Below, piece by piece: positions 1 to 8,441 of a stretch of DNA of 64,000 nucleotides. Under the pieces are notes generated by a model. The model was not told the origin of the DNA. It searched no databases and worked only from the letters and a program-made list of their open reading frames with translations. The stretch spans positions 1,302,001 through 1,366,000 of the forward strand of contig CBDCIZ010000003.1 in assembly GCA_965217685.1 (NCBI GenBank), in the 5' to 3' direction. The stretch's first letter is position 1. Every line of letters starts with the position of its first letter. The stretch comes from Aurantimonas sp965217685. GTDB lineage: Bacteria > Pseudomonadota > Alphaproteobacteria > Rhizobiales > Rhizobiaceae. A program made the position numbers and the translations under genes.

Positions 1-1
1 C

Positions 2-889
2 ACCACGATGATCTCCGCCGGCGAGGTGCATACGCCGGGGCGGCCGCGCGATGTTGCGGGTGTCAAGGCGATGGCGATCTATGCCCAACGGATCTTCTCG
101 AACTTCCGGCCGAGCGGCGTGAAGGTTCTCGCCGGGGCGCCGGTGATCGAGCCGGGCATGGTCGAGGCCGACTTCGAGGAGATGGCGGGCCAGGGCGTCA
201 AATTTCTCGGCGAGGTGGGACTGGGAGGCGTCAAGGATGGCGCCACCGGGCGAGAAATGGTCGCCTGGGCCCGCAAGCACGGCTTCAACTCGACCATTCA
301 TACCGGCGGCCCGTCCATTCCGGGGTCCGGCCTGATCGATGCCGATGTGGTGCTGGAGGTCGATCCGGACATCATCGGCCACATCAATGGCGGCCACACC
401 GCTTTGCCCGACGGCGAAATCCGCTGCATCTGCGAGGGCTGCCGTCGCGGTCTGGAGCTCGTCCACAACGGCAACGAGCGCGCGGCGCTCTACACGCTCC
501 GCATCGCCAGGGAGATGGGCGATCTCGAGCGGGTGATCCTCGGCACCGACGGGCCGGCGGGCTCCGGCGTGCAGCCGCTCGGCATCGTCCGCATGGTCGC
601 CATGCTGGCCTCGCTCGGCGAGGTTCCTGCCGAGATCGCCTTCTGCTTCGCCACCGGCAATACGGCACGGATGCGCAATCTCGACTGCGGGCTGATCGAG
701 GTCGGTCGTTCCGCCGATTTCGTCTTCATGGACAAGGCGCAGCATTCGGCCGGCCGCAACTTCCTGCACAGCATCGAGCTCGGCGACCTGCCGGGCATCG
801 GCATGACGGTGATCGACGGCATCGTGCGCACCCATCGCAGCCGCAACACGCCACCGGCGGAGAAGCTTCCATCTGTCGTTGGAGCCTGA
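2..889 (+). CDS. Amidohydrolase, probable enamidase (5' partial)
   Basis: The reading frame is open to the left edge, so the N-terminus and the first metal-binding HxH region are outside the window. The visible 295 residues carry amidohydrolase-superfamily features: SAGEVH near the start, TIHTGG and GHINGGH as probable metal or substrate histidines, and a C-terminal GTDGPAGSG whose Asp fits the catalytic metal ligand. Enamidases of this type hydrolyse 1,4,5,6-tetrahydro-6-oxonicotinate to 2-formylglutarate. The specific function is inferred mostly from the convergent 6-hydroxynicotinate reductase-like gene at 3038-4525, which would make its substrate. It could instead be another imidazolonepropionase- or dihydroorotase-like hydrolase. 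Confidence 0.7.
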   Translation, partial: TTMISAGEVHTPGRPRDVAGVKAMAIYAQRIFSNFRPSGVKVLAGAPVIEPGMVEADFEEMAGQGVKFLGEVGLGGVKDGATGREMVAWARKHGFNSTIHTGGPSIPGSGLIDADVVLEVDPDIIGHINGGHTALPDGEIRCICEGCRRGLELVHNGNERAALYTLRIAREMGDLERVILGTDGPAGSGVQPLGIVRMVAMLASLGEVPAEIAFCFATGNTARMRNLDCGLIEVGRSADFVFMDKAQHSAGRNFLHSIELGDLPGIGMTVIDGIVRTHRSRNTPPAEKLPSVVGA

Positions 890-987
890 TCGGTAAGGGG
901 CGGCTGATGTCGTCCCGGTTCCGTCTTCAGACGAAAAGCTGAACTGTCACCGGTCCGGGACGTTTCCCGGTCCGGCGCCCGGCAGAT

Positions 988-1572
988 TCAGCGCAGCCCG
1001 TCCTCGCCCTTGATCCCGGCGGTGGTCAGTCCGCCGACTCGCGGCAACGGCCGGCCCGAGTCGGTCACGACGATCGCGACCATGATCTCGTCGGCACGCG
1101 GAGCGTCGTTCACGCGCACCTCCATGCCGTCGAAATGACTGCGGACATAGGCGGCATCCTTGTGACCGAGCGGCACGTCGAGGACCCCGCCGACGCCGCA
1201 ACGCTTCTTGGAGGAGGGAACGAGGGCCGCACCCTTCTCGACGGCCTTGCGCAGCGGCGCGCCGAGCTTGGGGTGCAGGATCGCCGCGGCATGCTCCAGT
1301 TCGCCGTTTTCGCCGACAGCCGCGGCCTTGCCGTAGCTCTCGGCGCTCGAACCCTCGATGCCCAGCGCCGCCACGGCGCGCGCTCCGAGGAGCCCGCCCA
1401 GCTCTTCGCCGATCTCGATGAGCGGCGTCAGATCTTCGACGTAGCGGCCGGCGAACGGATTGGCGATCACGGCGATCGCCGCGGCCCGGCGGGTCGGCGG
1501 CTCGATCGGCCGGCCCATCTCGCTCGAAACCTCTTCGACGATCGTCACGATCTTGCGGATTTCAGTCTTCAT
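988..1572 (-). CDS. Amino acid synthesis (AA_synth/DUF1185) family protein, copy 2
   Basis: This 194-residue protein is a paralogue of its upstream neighbour. Both share NP(F/Y)AGRYVEDL near residue 38, a YGKAA/YGKGA block, a VPS(S/T)KK block, a DVPLGHKDA-like block, SYVRSHFD and the C-terminal tail IKGEDGLR. These conserved blocks define the AA_synth family, whose biochemical function is not established despite its name. The ATG overlaps the stop of the preceding gene as ATGA, so the two are translationally coupled, and it is the last gene of the four-gene operon. I infer a role in the same catabolic pathway as the reductase at its head, possibly as a hetero-oligomer with copy 1. Confidence 0.75.
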   Translation of the reverse strand: MKTEIRKIVTIVEEVSSEMGRPIEPPTRRAAAIAVIANPFAGRYVEDLTPLIEIGEELGGLLGARAVAALGIEGSSAESYGKAAAVGENGELEHAAAILHPKLGAPLRKAVEKGAALVPSSKKRCGVGGVLDVPLGHKDAAYVRSHFDGMEVRVNDAPRADEIMVAIVVTDSGRPLPRVGGLTTAGIKGEDGLR

Positions 1573-2153
1573 CGCAGTCCATCCTCGCCCTTGATGTCCT
1601 CGGCCTTGAGCCCGCCGGCGCGATCGTGGACCCGCGCGCCGGTCGTCATCACCAGGGCAAAGACGATCTCGTCGGCACGCGGTCCGTCGGAAACACCGAC
1701 CTCCATCGCGTCGAAATGACTGCGCACATAAGAGGCGTTGACGTGAGTGACCGGAATGTCGAGTCGGGTTCCCGGGCCGCCGACCTTCTTCGTGGAGGGG
1801 ACGATCGCCTTGGCGTCGCCGAGCAGTTCGCGCATGGCGTATCCGCCCGGAGCGTGCCAGAGCGCGCCATGCTCGATTTCGCCGGCCGCGCCAACGATCG
1901 CGCCCTTGCCATATCCGCGGACGACGGACGGGTCGCCCCCAAGGGCGTCGATCAGCGCCTTCGCCATGGTCAGTCCGAACGGCTTCAGATCGTCCATGAA
2001 GGGAAGGATATCCTCGACGTAGCGCCCGGCATAGGGATTGGTCACGACCGCGAGGATCGCACCCCGGCGCAGCGGCGTCGCCTGCGGCGGGCCGCCTTCG
2101 TGGAAGATCTCCTCGACGGTGATCAGGCGTTTGCGAACCAGAATCTCGGGCAT
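1569..2153 (-). CDS. Amino acid synthesis (AA_synth/DUF1185) family protein, copy 1
   Basis: A 194-residue protein with the AA_synth blocks NPYAGRYVED, RGYGKGAIVG, VPSTKK, IPVTHVNASYVRSHFD and terminal IKGEDGLR. The family is common in proteobacterial catabolic clusters but its reaction is unknown. It lies 15 bp downstream of the UPF0280 gene and overlaps copy 2 by four bases. Length is identical to copy 2 but the sequence is clearly diverged (for example MPEILVRKRL against MKTEIRKIV at the N-terminus), so this is an old duplication and not a recent tandem copy. No signal peptide or membrane segment is visible, so it is probably cytoplasmic. Confidence 0.75.
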   Translation of the reverse strand: MPEILVRKRLITVEEIFHEGGPPQATPLRRGAILAVVTNPYAGRYVEDILPFMDDLKPFGLTMAKALIDALGGDPSVVRGYGKGAIVGAAGEIEHGALWHAPGGYAMRELLGDAKAIVPSTKKVGGPGTRLDIPVTHVNASYVRSHFDAMEVGVSDGPRADEIVFALVMTTGARVHDRAGGLKAEDIKGEDGLR

Positions 2154-2168
2154 CGGCTTCTCTCTCCC

Positions 2169-3029
2169 TCAGTCGACGGCCAGCGCGATGGCGCCGGTGG
2201 TCTGCGTGCGGCCGGCCAGATGAAGCGCGGCCGCGATGATCAATTTGTCCCGGACCAGTTCGTCGGCAACATCGAGACCACGGGCAAGGGCCTGGCGGAT
2301 GTCGCCGGACGCCAGCGCGCCCACTGTCCTCGTCACGAGCCGCGTCCCGAGGTCGCTGTCCGGCTGCAGCTCGACCGCAGGCTCGCGTTGCACGGCCGGA
2401 TGGCCGGGAAGGTCCACCGCGTTGGCGATGACGGTCGCGGCCGCATCCGCGGCTGCGGCGGTTTCGGCGAGAACCGTAACGGCGTCGGCGATTCCCAGGG
2501 AAAAGCTGCGGCCGTGACGGCCGCTGGTCGCAATACCGCGGACGGGATCGGCGTCGTTGATCCGCGAGCGCGCGAACAGACAAGGGCGGTCGGGCCGATC
2601 GACCAGGCCGATCGTGAAGCTTTCGCCGGGCGAAAGGTGAAAAGCGATATCGCCGCCATTGTTGACATAGGCGCGGCTGACGGGGGCGGCCTCGACCATC
2701 GCCGCGAGAACGGCATCGGCAACCGACCCTGCAACGGCGGCCATCGGCGTGATGAAGATCTGATCGGCAAAGGGCCGGACCGCCGCGTGCATTCGCCGTG
2801 CGACCGGATCGTCCGGCGTGGGACTCTCTTCGGTGACCGGTGCGCGCAAGACGGGCAATTCGGCGCAGAGACAGTCGAGCAGACCAGTCAGCCGCCGTGC
2901 CGCCGCGCGGTAGGCCTCGTCTACGGCCTCCCGGCTTCCGCTGGCCTCGACGACGAGATCGATTGGGCCGTCCTGCAGGTGCAGCCGGCAACCGTCCGGC
3001 AGGAGAGCCATCCGGGGCAAGCGGCGCAT
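2169..3029 (-). CDS. UPF0280 family (ApbE-like) protein
   Basis: The protein reads MRRLPRMALLPDG onward; ATG at 3029 gives 286 residues and ATG at 3011 gives 280. The central PMAAVAGSVADAV and YVNNGGDIAFHL blocks are typical of UPF0280 proteins, which resemble the ApbE flavin-transferase fold. The reaction of UPF0280 proteins is not known to me. It starts 8 bp after the stop of the reductase gene and is followed after 15 bp by the AA_synth pair, so all four are probably co-transcribed. A role in maturing or flavinylating the upstream Fe-S reductase is an inference from fold resemblance and gene order only. Confidence 0.75.
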   Translation of the reverse strand: MRRLPRMALLPDGCRLHLQDGPIDLVVEASGSREAVDEAYRAAARRLTGLLDCLCAELPVLRAPVTEESPTPDDPVARRMHAAVRPFADQIFITPMAAVAGSVADAVLAAMVEAAPVSRAYVNNGGDIAFHLSPGESFTIGLVDRPDRPCLFARSRINDADPVRGIATSGRHGRSFSLGIADAVTVLAETAAAADAAATVIANAVDLPGHPAVQREPAVELQPDSDLGTRLVTRTVGALASGDIRQALARGLDVADELVRDKLIIAAALHLAGRTQTTGAIALAVD

Positions 3030-3037
3030 CCGGCGCG

Positions 3038-4525
3038 CTAGCGGGCAAGCTCGCCGGCGATCCGGCGGGCCAAGGGCCAAGGATTGTCCCGGTGACGGGG
3101 AACGCTCTGACGATCCATGCCATCGAGGGACGCGAGAGGGCGGACATGGTCCATATGGCCGCCGAGCGCCGCGTAATCGGAGAGGCGAAGGGTGAATTCC
3201 AGCGGCGCGACCAAGGCCGGGGTCGGCACGTAGCCGAATGCGTTTTCGGGAAGCCGCGTCACGTCGACCATGAAGGTGATGCCGCCGCCCGGCCAGAGAT
3301 AGACCGGTGCGCCGCCGCAGGTGACGCTGGTCAGCGCGTCGCGCACCGATCGGGTCAGCCTTACGGGATTTTCGGTCACGCCGGCGCGCAGCGAGCCGCC
3401 CGCGCCGCCGATGAAGAGGACGCTGCACAGCGCCGGCTCGCAGTTCTCCGCGATGCGCTCGACCGGCTCGACCAGCGGACCCGGTATCGCGGTCTGGACC
3501 GGACGCAGTGCCTCGTCGAGCTCGAAATAGGCCGCATGCTCGCCTGTCGTCGAAACCATCAGCAGCCGCAGGCCCGGGTAGGCATGCTTCGGGTCGAAAT
3601 CGCCGAGGATCGACAACGGATCGGAAATGTTGGTACCACCCCAGCCCGTGCCGGGTTCGGCCACCTGGAAATAGCGTCCGGGGGTCGAGCGCCGTCCATT
3701 GATGCGAATGCCCGTCGGCGGGATGTCGAGCAGCTTGCCGGCCTGGTGCTCCGACAGGACGCCGGTGATGTGGTCGTCGACCACGACCACTTCGTCGGCC
3801 AGACCCAACCATTGCCTGGCGAAGATGCCGATGGTCGCCGATCCGCAACCGACGCGCATCCGCGTCTCGGTTTCGCCATTGACGATCGGCGGCTTGCCGG
3901 CCTGGACGACCAGCGCCGCGCCGCCGTCGATCGTCATCTCCACAGCCTGGCAGTTGGACAGATCGAGGAGCGCCTGGCAGGCGACCCGGCCCTCCTTCTT
4001 GGAGCCGCCGGTGAGGTGGTGCACGCCGCCGAGCGATAGCATCTGCGAGCCGTATTCACCGGTCGTCACATGGCCGATCTGTTCGCCCGCGACGCGAACG
4101 GCGCTGGTTTCCGGCCCGACGAAGCGGTCGGTGTCGATCTTCACCTTGACGCCGCAATAGCTGAAGATACCCTCGGTCACGACCGTCACCATGTCGACGC
4201 CGTCGATCTGCGACGAAACGATGAAGGGCGCCGGCTTGTAGTCAGGATAGGTCGTGCCGGCCCCGATCGCGGTCACGAACTGCTCGGCATTCGGTATGAT
4301 CGTGCCGTCCCAGTCGGCCGTCTGCGAGAACGGCACGAGATCGGCGCCGCCGGAGATCGCATGCTCAAGGAGGATGTGCGGATCGACGCGGACGAGCTCA
4401 CCCGCCCGGTTGGCGTAGCGATCGCAGGCACCGGTCATGCCGGGCTTGATGAAACACATGACCGGACAGGCGTCGCAACGGATCTTGTCGTCGACGGCCG
4501 GTCCTGCGCCTTCCTGAGGAGACAT
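3038..4525 (-). CDS. 6-hydroxynicotinate reductase-like Fe-S protein
   Basis: About 495 residues. The N-terminus has CDACPVMC followed by a fourth cysteine in GACDR, a ferredoxin-like set able to bind a 4Fe-4S cluster. The rest matches proteins annotated as 6-hydroxynicotinate reductase in aerobic alphaproteobacteria, with conserved glycine-rich stretches such as FIGGAGGS and WPGGGITF. The enzyme would reduce 6-hydroxynicotinate to 1,4,5,6-tetrahydro-6-oxonicotinate. The ATG at 4525 is preferred because AGGAG (minus strand, 4541-4537) lies 11 bp upstream; ATG 4534 and TTG 4567 are also in frame. It heads the operon and converges on the enamidase gene. The assignment rests on family recognition and context. 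Confidence 0.72.
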   Translation of the reverse strand: MSPQEGAGPAVDDKIRCDACPVMCFIKPGMTGACDRYANRAGELVRVDPHILLEHAISGGADLVPFSQTADWDGTIIPNAEQFVTAIGAGTTYPDYKPAPFIVSSQIDGVDMVTVVTEGIFSYCGVKVKIDTDRFVGPETSAVRVAGEQIGHVTTGEYGSQMLSLGGVHHLTGGSKKEGRVACQALLDLSNCQAVEMTIDGGAALVVQAGKPPIVNGETETRMRVGCGSATIGIFARQWLGLADEVVVVDDHITGVLSEHQAGKLLDIPPTGIRINGRRSTPGRYFQVAEPGTGWGGTNISDPLSILGDFDPKHAYPGLRLLMVSTTGEHAAYFELDEALRPVQTAIPGPLVEPVERIAENCEPALCSVLFIGGAGGSLRAGVTENPVRLTRSVRDALTSVTCGGAPVYLWPGGGITFMVDVTRLPENAFGYVPTPALVAPLEFTLRLSDYAALGGHMDHVRPLASLDGMDRQSVPRHRDNPWPLARRIAGELAR

Positions 4526-4663
4526 GCTGACCATCGCTCCTGATCGCCGCCGTTCATTCGCATACAAACAATCATGCTGGGCTCGCTGCTGTCAATCGAT
4601 CAAACTGAGACATTACCGAACGGGACAGGCCGTTGGTTCCGACGTTCAGTCTTGGCGCCATAG

Positions 4664-4694
4664 AACGCCCGGCAGTTCTGAACTCCCGGGCGTT
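4664..4694 (-). terminator. Hairpin downstream of the PepSY gene
   Basis: AACGCCCGG (4664-4672) pairs with CCGGGCGTT (4686-4694), and the inner AGTT/AACT extends the stem around a CTG loop. It lies just past the PepSY stop codon at 4702. No clear T-run follows on the minus strand, so it may act as a terminator or only as an mRNA 3' stabiliser. Confidence 0.5.
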
Positions 4695-4701
4695 TGCTCA
4701 A

Positions 4702-6054
4702 TCAGGCCGGCTTGAAACGCGCCGTGGTGTAGACGCCGAGCTCGATAGCGGCCACGACGAGAAGCGAGAGGCCCACCAGCGGAAAGAAGATGCCCGCGAT
4801 GACGGCCATTGCCAGAATCGCCCTCGGGATACGCCAGTCGGACGGCGCGGCCGGCGCACCGAGCGACCCGACAGGCCGACGTTTCCACCACATGACGACG
4901 GCCGAGACTGCCATCAGGACGATCGCGACGCAGGCAAGCAAAAGCACGATCTGGTTCACGATTCCGAAGGCCTGCCCCATGTGGATGCTGATCCCCCATT
5001 CCGCGACCCGTCCCAGGGTTCCAAGATCGGCAAGCCCCATGTCCGCCAGGACCTTTCCGGTATACTGATCGAGATGGATGACCCGCTCCTGCGTGACGTC
5101 GTCGGGATAGACCGATGCCGTGAAAACGCCTTGAGGATCGTTTGGCACGTTCAACCCGTAGCCCGGATGTATGCCGAGCTTTTCGACGGTCTTCACCACG
5201 GTATCGAGCGCTGCGGGAACGCCGTCGGACGCGTTGGATACGGGCATGGGCTGGTTTTCGAGAATCCACGGTGAGCGATCGAGTGCCTTGCCCGTCGGCA
5301 CCGTCGAGGTCGGATATTTGTCCCAATAGCCGTCCGTCATGCCGATGCCGGCGGCATAGGACAGATCGTAGAACTGCTTGCCCCAGACGCCGGACCAAGG
5401 CAGACCCGTCATCGCCAGGAAGAGGATGAACCCGGCGGTGTAGATGCCCGTGACCGCATGAATGTCGCGCCACCAGGGTCGTCCGGTGGTCTTGCGCGGA
5501 CGCATGACGCCGACGTTTCTGCCACGCGGCCACCAGAGGTAGACGCCGGTTGCCACCAACAGGACCATCCAGCCGGCGACGGCCTCGATGATCCGGTTGC
5601 CCCACCAGCCGACATAGTCGAGGCTGTGCAGCTTGCGCACGACCCACATCAGCGAGCTACCGGAGGCCCCGCCGTCCCAGGCGCTTCCCAGAACCGCGCC
5701 GCTGTAGGGGTTCACGTAGATGGTGTCCTTCACACCGTCCGCATCGGCGATCTTCACCTCCGCGGAACGGTTCGGGGCCGGTGAAGGGAAGTAGGCTTTC
5801 AGCGTCCCCGGATGCGCGGCAAGCGCGTTGGCGGTCAGTTGCGACGGGGCAAGTCGAGCCGTCGTCGCGGGCTCGACGAGCCGAAGATCGCCGTAAACGG
5901 CGTTGTTGATCTCGTCCTTGAACAGGTAGATCCCGCCGGTGACGGCGATCAGGATCACGAAAGGCAGGATGAGCAACCCGGCATAGAAGTGCCAGCGCCA
6001 GACGGCGCGATAAAGCGCAGAGGTTCTCGACCCCTGCATGGTCATTTCGGTCAT
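4702..6054 (-). CDS. PepSY-associated TM helix (PepSY_TM) membrane protein
   Basis: A 450-residue inner-membrane protein. A first helix follows WRWHFYAGLLILP and leads into the family block AVTGGIYLFKDEI; a periplasmic PepSY-like region follows. Further hydrophobic segments lie at WIVEAVAGW-type and HAVTGIYTAGFILFLAMTG, and two more come near the C-terminus (IVLLLACVAIVLMAVSAVVMWW and AILAMAVIAGIFFPLVGLSLLVV). The HxxHxxxG-like histidines HFYAG and HAVTGIY are typical. Such proteins often accompany iron or siderophore uptake and may be ferric reductases. It lies 67 bp downstream of a small exported protein and is probably co-transcribed with it. A broken relative lies at 14928-15262. Confidence 0.85.
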   Translation of the reverse strand: MTEMTMQGSRTSALYRAVWRWHFYAGLLILPFVILIAVTGGIYLFKDEINNAVYGDLRLVEPATTARLAPSQLTANALAAHPGTLKAYFPSPAPNRSAEVKIADADGVKDTIYVNPYSGAVLGSAWDGGASGSSLMWVVRKLHSLDYVGWWGNRIIEAVAGWMVLLVATGVYLWWPRGRNVGVMRPRKTTGRPWWRDIHAVTGIYTAGFILFLAMTGLPWSGVWGKQFYDLSYAAGIGMTDGYWDKYPTSTVPTGKALDRSPWILENQPMPVSNASDGVPAALDTVVKTVEKLGIHPGYGLNVPNDPQGVFTASVYPDDVTQERVIHLDQYTGKVLADMGLADLGTLGRVAEWGISIHMGQAFGIVNQIVLLLACVAIVLMAVSAVVMWWKRRPVGSLGAPAAPSDWRIPRAILAMAVIAGIFFPLVGLSLLVVAAIELGVYTTARFKPA

Positions 6055-6121
6055 TGTCAGCGTTCCACATGAAAGGGTGCCGCAGCCTGGAAGCAGGCGC
6101 GGTTCAAAGCGTGAGGCTCAG

Positions 6122-6520
6122 TCAGGCGTGGAGCGCCGGAGGTGCCCTTGCGTGGAAGGATTTTGGTATCGGCTGACAGGCTGGCCCGGCGATCGTCGGC
6201 GGTTGCCGATCGATTGGCATAGGGGCCGCGACGAACCCGGTGTCGGCCAGCGGTGTTTCGAGCGCGTGGAACTGGAAGAACCAGGGACACAGCTCCGACT
6301 TTGTCGATGCCGGTGTTTTCTTGGCCGGTGCGCCGTTGTCGAAATCGAGTTCGGCAACCGGAATATAGACGATCTCGCTGCCCGTGCAGATCGCAACGTA
6401 GCCGTCTTCCGCCGGAAGAGCCCCGACAGGCCCGAGCATTCTCAGCGCCAGCGAGACGCTGAGAATCACGAAGAGGCATGAGGCCCGACATCTGGCCCGG
6501 ATTTCGAACGAACGGATCAT
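6122..6520 (-). CDS. Small exported protein, possibly DUF2946-like
   Basis: A 132-residue protein with a hydrophobic N-terminal segment (CLFVILSVSLALRMLGPVGALPA), probably a signal peptide or anchor, then a short extracytoplasmic part with scattered cysteines (AICTGS, SELCPWF, GPACQP) and a proline-rich end. No confident family was recognised. The cysteine spacing and the link to a PepSY_TM gene resemble DUF2946 proteins of metal-responsive operons, but this is weak. ATG at 6520 is chosen because the hydrophobic segment then falls at residues 14-36; the frame extends to 6586. Confidence 0.5.
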   Translation of the reverse strand: MIRSFEIRARCRASCLFVILSVSLALRMLGPVGALPAEDGYVAICTGSEIVYIPVAELDFDNGAPAKKTPASTKSELCPWFFQFHALETPLADTGFVAAPMPIDRQPPTIAGPACQPIPKSFHARAPPALHA

Positions 6521-6735
6521 TATGGACAGATTATCACGCCCTTGTGACCTTCGCCATAACTTCGGCAGCAGTGTTTCTTTTCGCACTTCCGGTCGGGGTC
6601 ATTCCGTAACGGCGTTTGTTCGTTTTGAGATGAATCCGAATTTTCAGTTCAACCAGGACCCGATCTCTCATTTGAATCGAGCCCACTGGTCGGGAGATAC
6701 GGCACGCAGTTTGAGCGACGCTCAGGCCCAGTCGT

Positions 6736-7545
6736 TCAGACCTGAGTCCAGGTTCTCAGGCGCAGGTCGCGAAGCACGATGCTGGCCAGATAGATGAAGG
6801 CCGACAGGAGCGTGATCCAGAAAGTCGTCGGCCAGTTGGTGAACCAGGCGAGCGTGATGCCGCCCCATGCCTCGATCAGCGCAAAGAATGCGGCAAGCGC
6901 AATCCCCATTCCGAAGCGCGGCGTCAGATTCTGCGCGGCCGAAGCGGGTCCGACGAGCAAGGTGAAGACCAGCAGGACCCCGACGATCTGGGCGCATTCG
7001 GCAACGGTGATTCCGACGATGATCAGGAAGGCCACCGAGAGGAAGCGCATCGGAACGCCCTTGGCCTCGGCCAGTTCCGGCTGAAGGCTTGCAAACAGCA
7101 ACGGCCGGGAGATGACGGCCAGACCCGCGAGGCTGGCGACGGTCAGGATCAAAAGCGTGTCGAGCGCACCGGTGCTGACCCCGAGGACATTGCCGAAGAG
7201 CAGCGCCGTCGCCTGGGTCGCGTAAGCGGTGTAGAAGCTGAGGAACAGGATGCCGAGACCGAGCGCGACCGACAGCGTCATGCCGATGGCGATGTCGCGC
7301 TCGGCGATCTTCTCGCCGAGGAACCCCATGCCGATCCCGGCCAGAATGGTGAAGCCGACAAGACCTGTGAGAGGTGAGACACCGATCAACATCGCGCCGG
7401 TCGCACCCGTAAAGCCGACATGGGAAAGAGCGTGGCCGGCGAAGATCTGGCCCCGCAGAACCAGAAAATAACCGACGACCCCGGCCAGAATGGCAACGAC
7501 ACCTCCTGCCTGAAACGCGTTGCGCATGAACTCGTAACCGAGCAT
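6736..7545 (-). CDS. znuB: Metal ABC transporter permease (ABC-3, ZnuB type)
   Basis: A 269-residue integral membrane protein with about eight hydrophobic segments. The block GHALSHVGFTGATGAMLIG is the ABC-3 permease signature region, with the conserved histidine after an Ala-rich stretch. It forms the membrane channel for Zn(II) or Mn(II) with the ATPase and binding protein encoded just upstream. Its ATG overlaps the stop of the ATPase gene by one base, and it is the last gene of the operon in the order binding protein, ATPase, permease. Confidence 0.9.
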   Translation of the reverse strand: MLGYEFMRNAFQAGGVVAILAGVVGYFLVLRGQIFAGHALSHVGFTGATGAMLIGVSPLTGLVGFTILAGIGMGFLGEKIAERDIAIGMTLSVALGLGILFLSFYTAYATQATALLFGNVLGVSTGALDTLLILTVASLAGLAVISRPLLFASLQPELAEAKGVPMRFLSVAFLIIVGITVAECAQIVGVLLVFTLLVGPASAAQNLTPRFGMGIALAAFFALIEAWGGITLAWFTNWPTTFWITLLSAFIYLASIVLRDLRLRTWTQV

Positions 7546-8441
7546 CAGGTCATGCTCCCGACGTTTAGGCGGTGGTTTGTCGAACCGTCGTGATCGTTTC
7601 CATGCCCATGTGGGTGATCATGCCGGTGGCTATGATCGTGCCCGTGGTCATGGTCGTGGCGATGAGCATCAGCCCCGGTGTCGACCTCGCCATTGAGGAC
7701 GAAACGCCGTGAGCCGACACGCAAAACTTCGATCTCGGATCCATAAAGCTTCGACAGAACCGGGCCGGTGACCACCTCGTCCACCTCGCCGAGCACGGCC
7801 TTTCCCTGGCCGAGATAGAGAACGCGGTCGAGCGCTGCCAGAAGCGGGTTCAGCTCATGGGCGCTGAAGACGACGGTCATCCCGAATTCGATCTGCAGCC
7901 GCTTGGCGAGGTCGACGACGCCGCGTTGATGGGTCGGGTCGAGGCTGATGAGCGGCTCGTCGAGGAGCAATAGCTTTGGACGGCCAATGATCGCCTGCGA
8001 AATCAGCAGCCGCTGGCGCTCGCCGCCGGAAAGGCGATCGAGCGGCCGTTTGGCCAGAGACCCCGCGCCGACGGTCTCGAGCGCCCAGGCCACCTCGTCG
8101 CGATCGGTCTTTCGAAGGTTCGGCAGGCCCCAGCGCCAGCCGCCGGCGGCGCTCGCGACGTAGTCCCAGCCGGTCAGGGCGTTTCCGGACGGAAGCCGCC
8201 GATGCTGAGGCATATAGCCGACCAGGCGATTGCCGCGGGATGCGGGTCGCCCGAGGATCTCGATGCTTCCCGATTGCGGGGTGATCAATCCGAGAAGTGC
8301 TCGCAACAATGTCGTCTTGCCGGCACCGTTCGGGCCAAGGAGGCCGATGAATTCGCCCGATCGCAACGAAAATCCGGCGCCCGCAAGAACCGTGCGGGCA
8401 CCGAGCTTCAAGACGACATTCTTCAGGTCGACTGAGTTCAA
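7545..8441 (-). CDS. znuC: Metal ABC transporter ATP-binding protein with His-rich tail
   Basis: All ABC ATPase motifs are present: Walker A GPNGAGKTT, Q-loop near YMPQHR, signature LSGGERQR, Walker B LLLLDEP and switch His in FSAHE. A TTG start at 8441 overlaps the binding-protein stop as TTGA and gives 298 residues; no ATG is well placed. The last 45 residues form a histidine/aspartate-rich tail (HRHDHDHGHDHSHRHDH), probably a cytoplasmic metal-binding or sensing extension. His-rich segments are usually found in the periplasmic protein of zinc importers, so finding the tail on the ATPase while the binding protein lacks one is notable. Confidence 0.9.
   Translation of the reverse strand: MNSVDLKNVVLKLGARTVLAGAGFSLRSGEFIGLLGPNGAGKTTLLRALLGLITPQSGSIEILGRPASRGNRLVGYMPQHRRLPSGNALTGWDYVASAAGGWRWGLPNLRKTDRDEVAWALETVGAGSLAKRPLDRLSGGERQRLLISQAIIGRPKLLLLDEPLISLDPTHQRGVVDLAKRLQIEFGMTVVFSAHELNPLLAALDRVLYLGQGKAVLGEVDEVVTGPVLSKLYGSEIEVLRVGSRRFVLNGEVDTGADAHRHDHDHGHDHSHRHDHPHGHGNDHDGSTNHRLNVGSMT

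Noticed and set aside
2169..3848. A 559-codon frame starting at 3848 that would fuse extra residues to the UPF0280 protein
   Set aside because: The added part lies antisense-frame over the reductase gene and is Arg-rich without domains; the family start is at 3029 or 3011.
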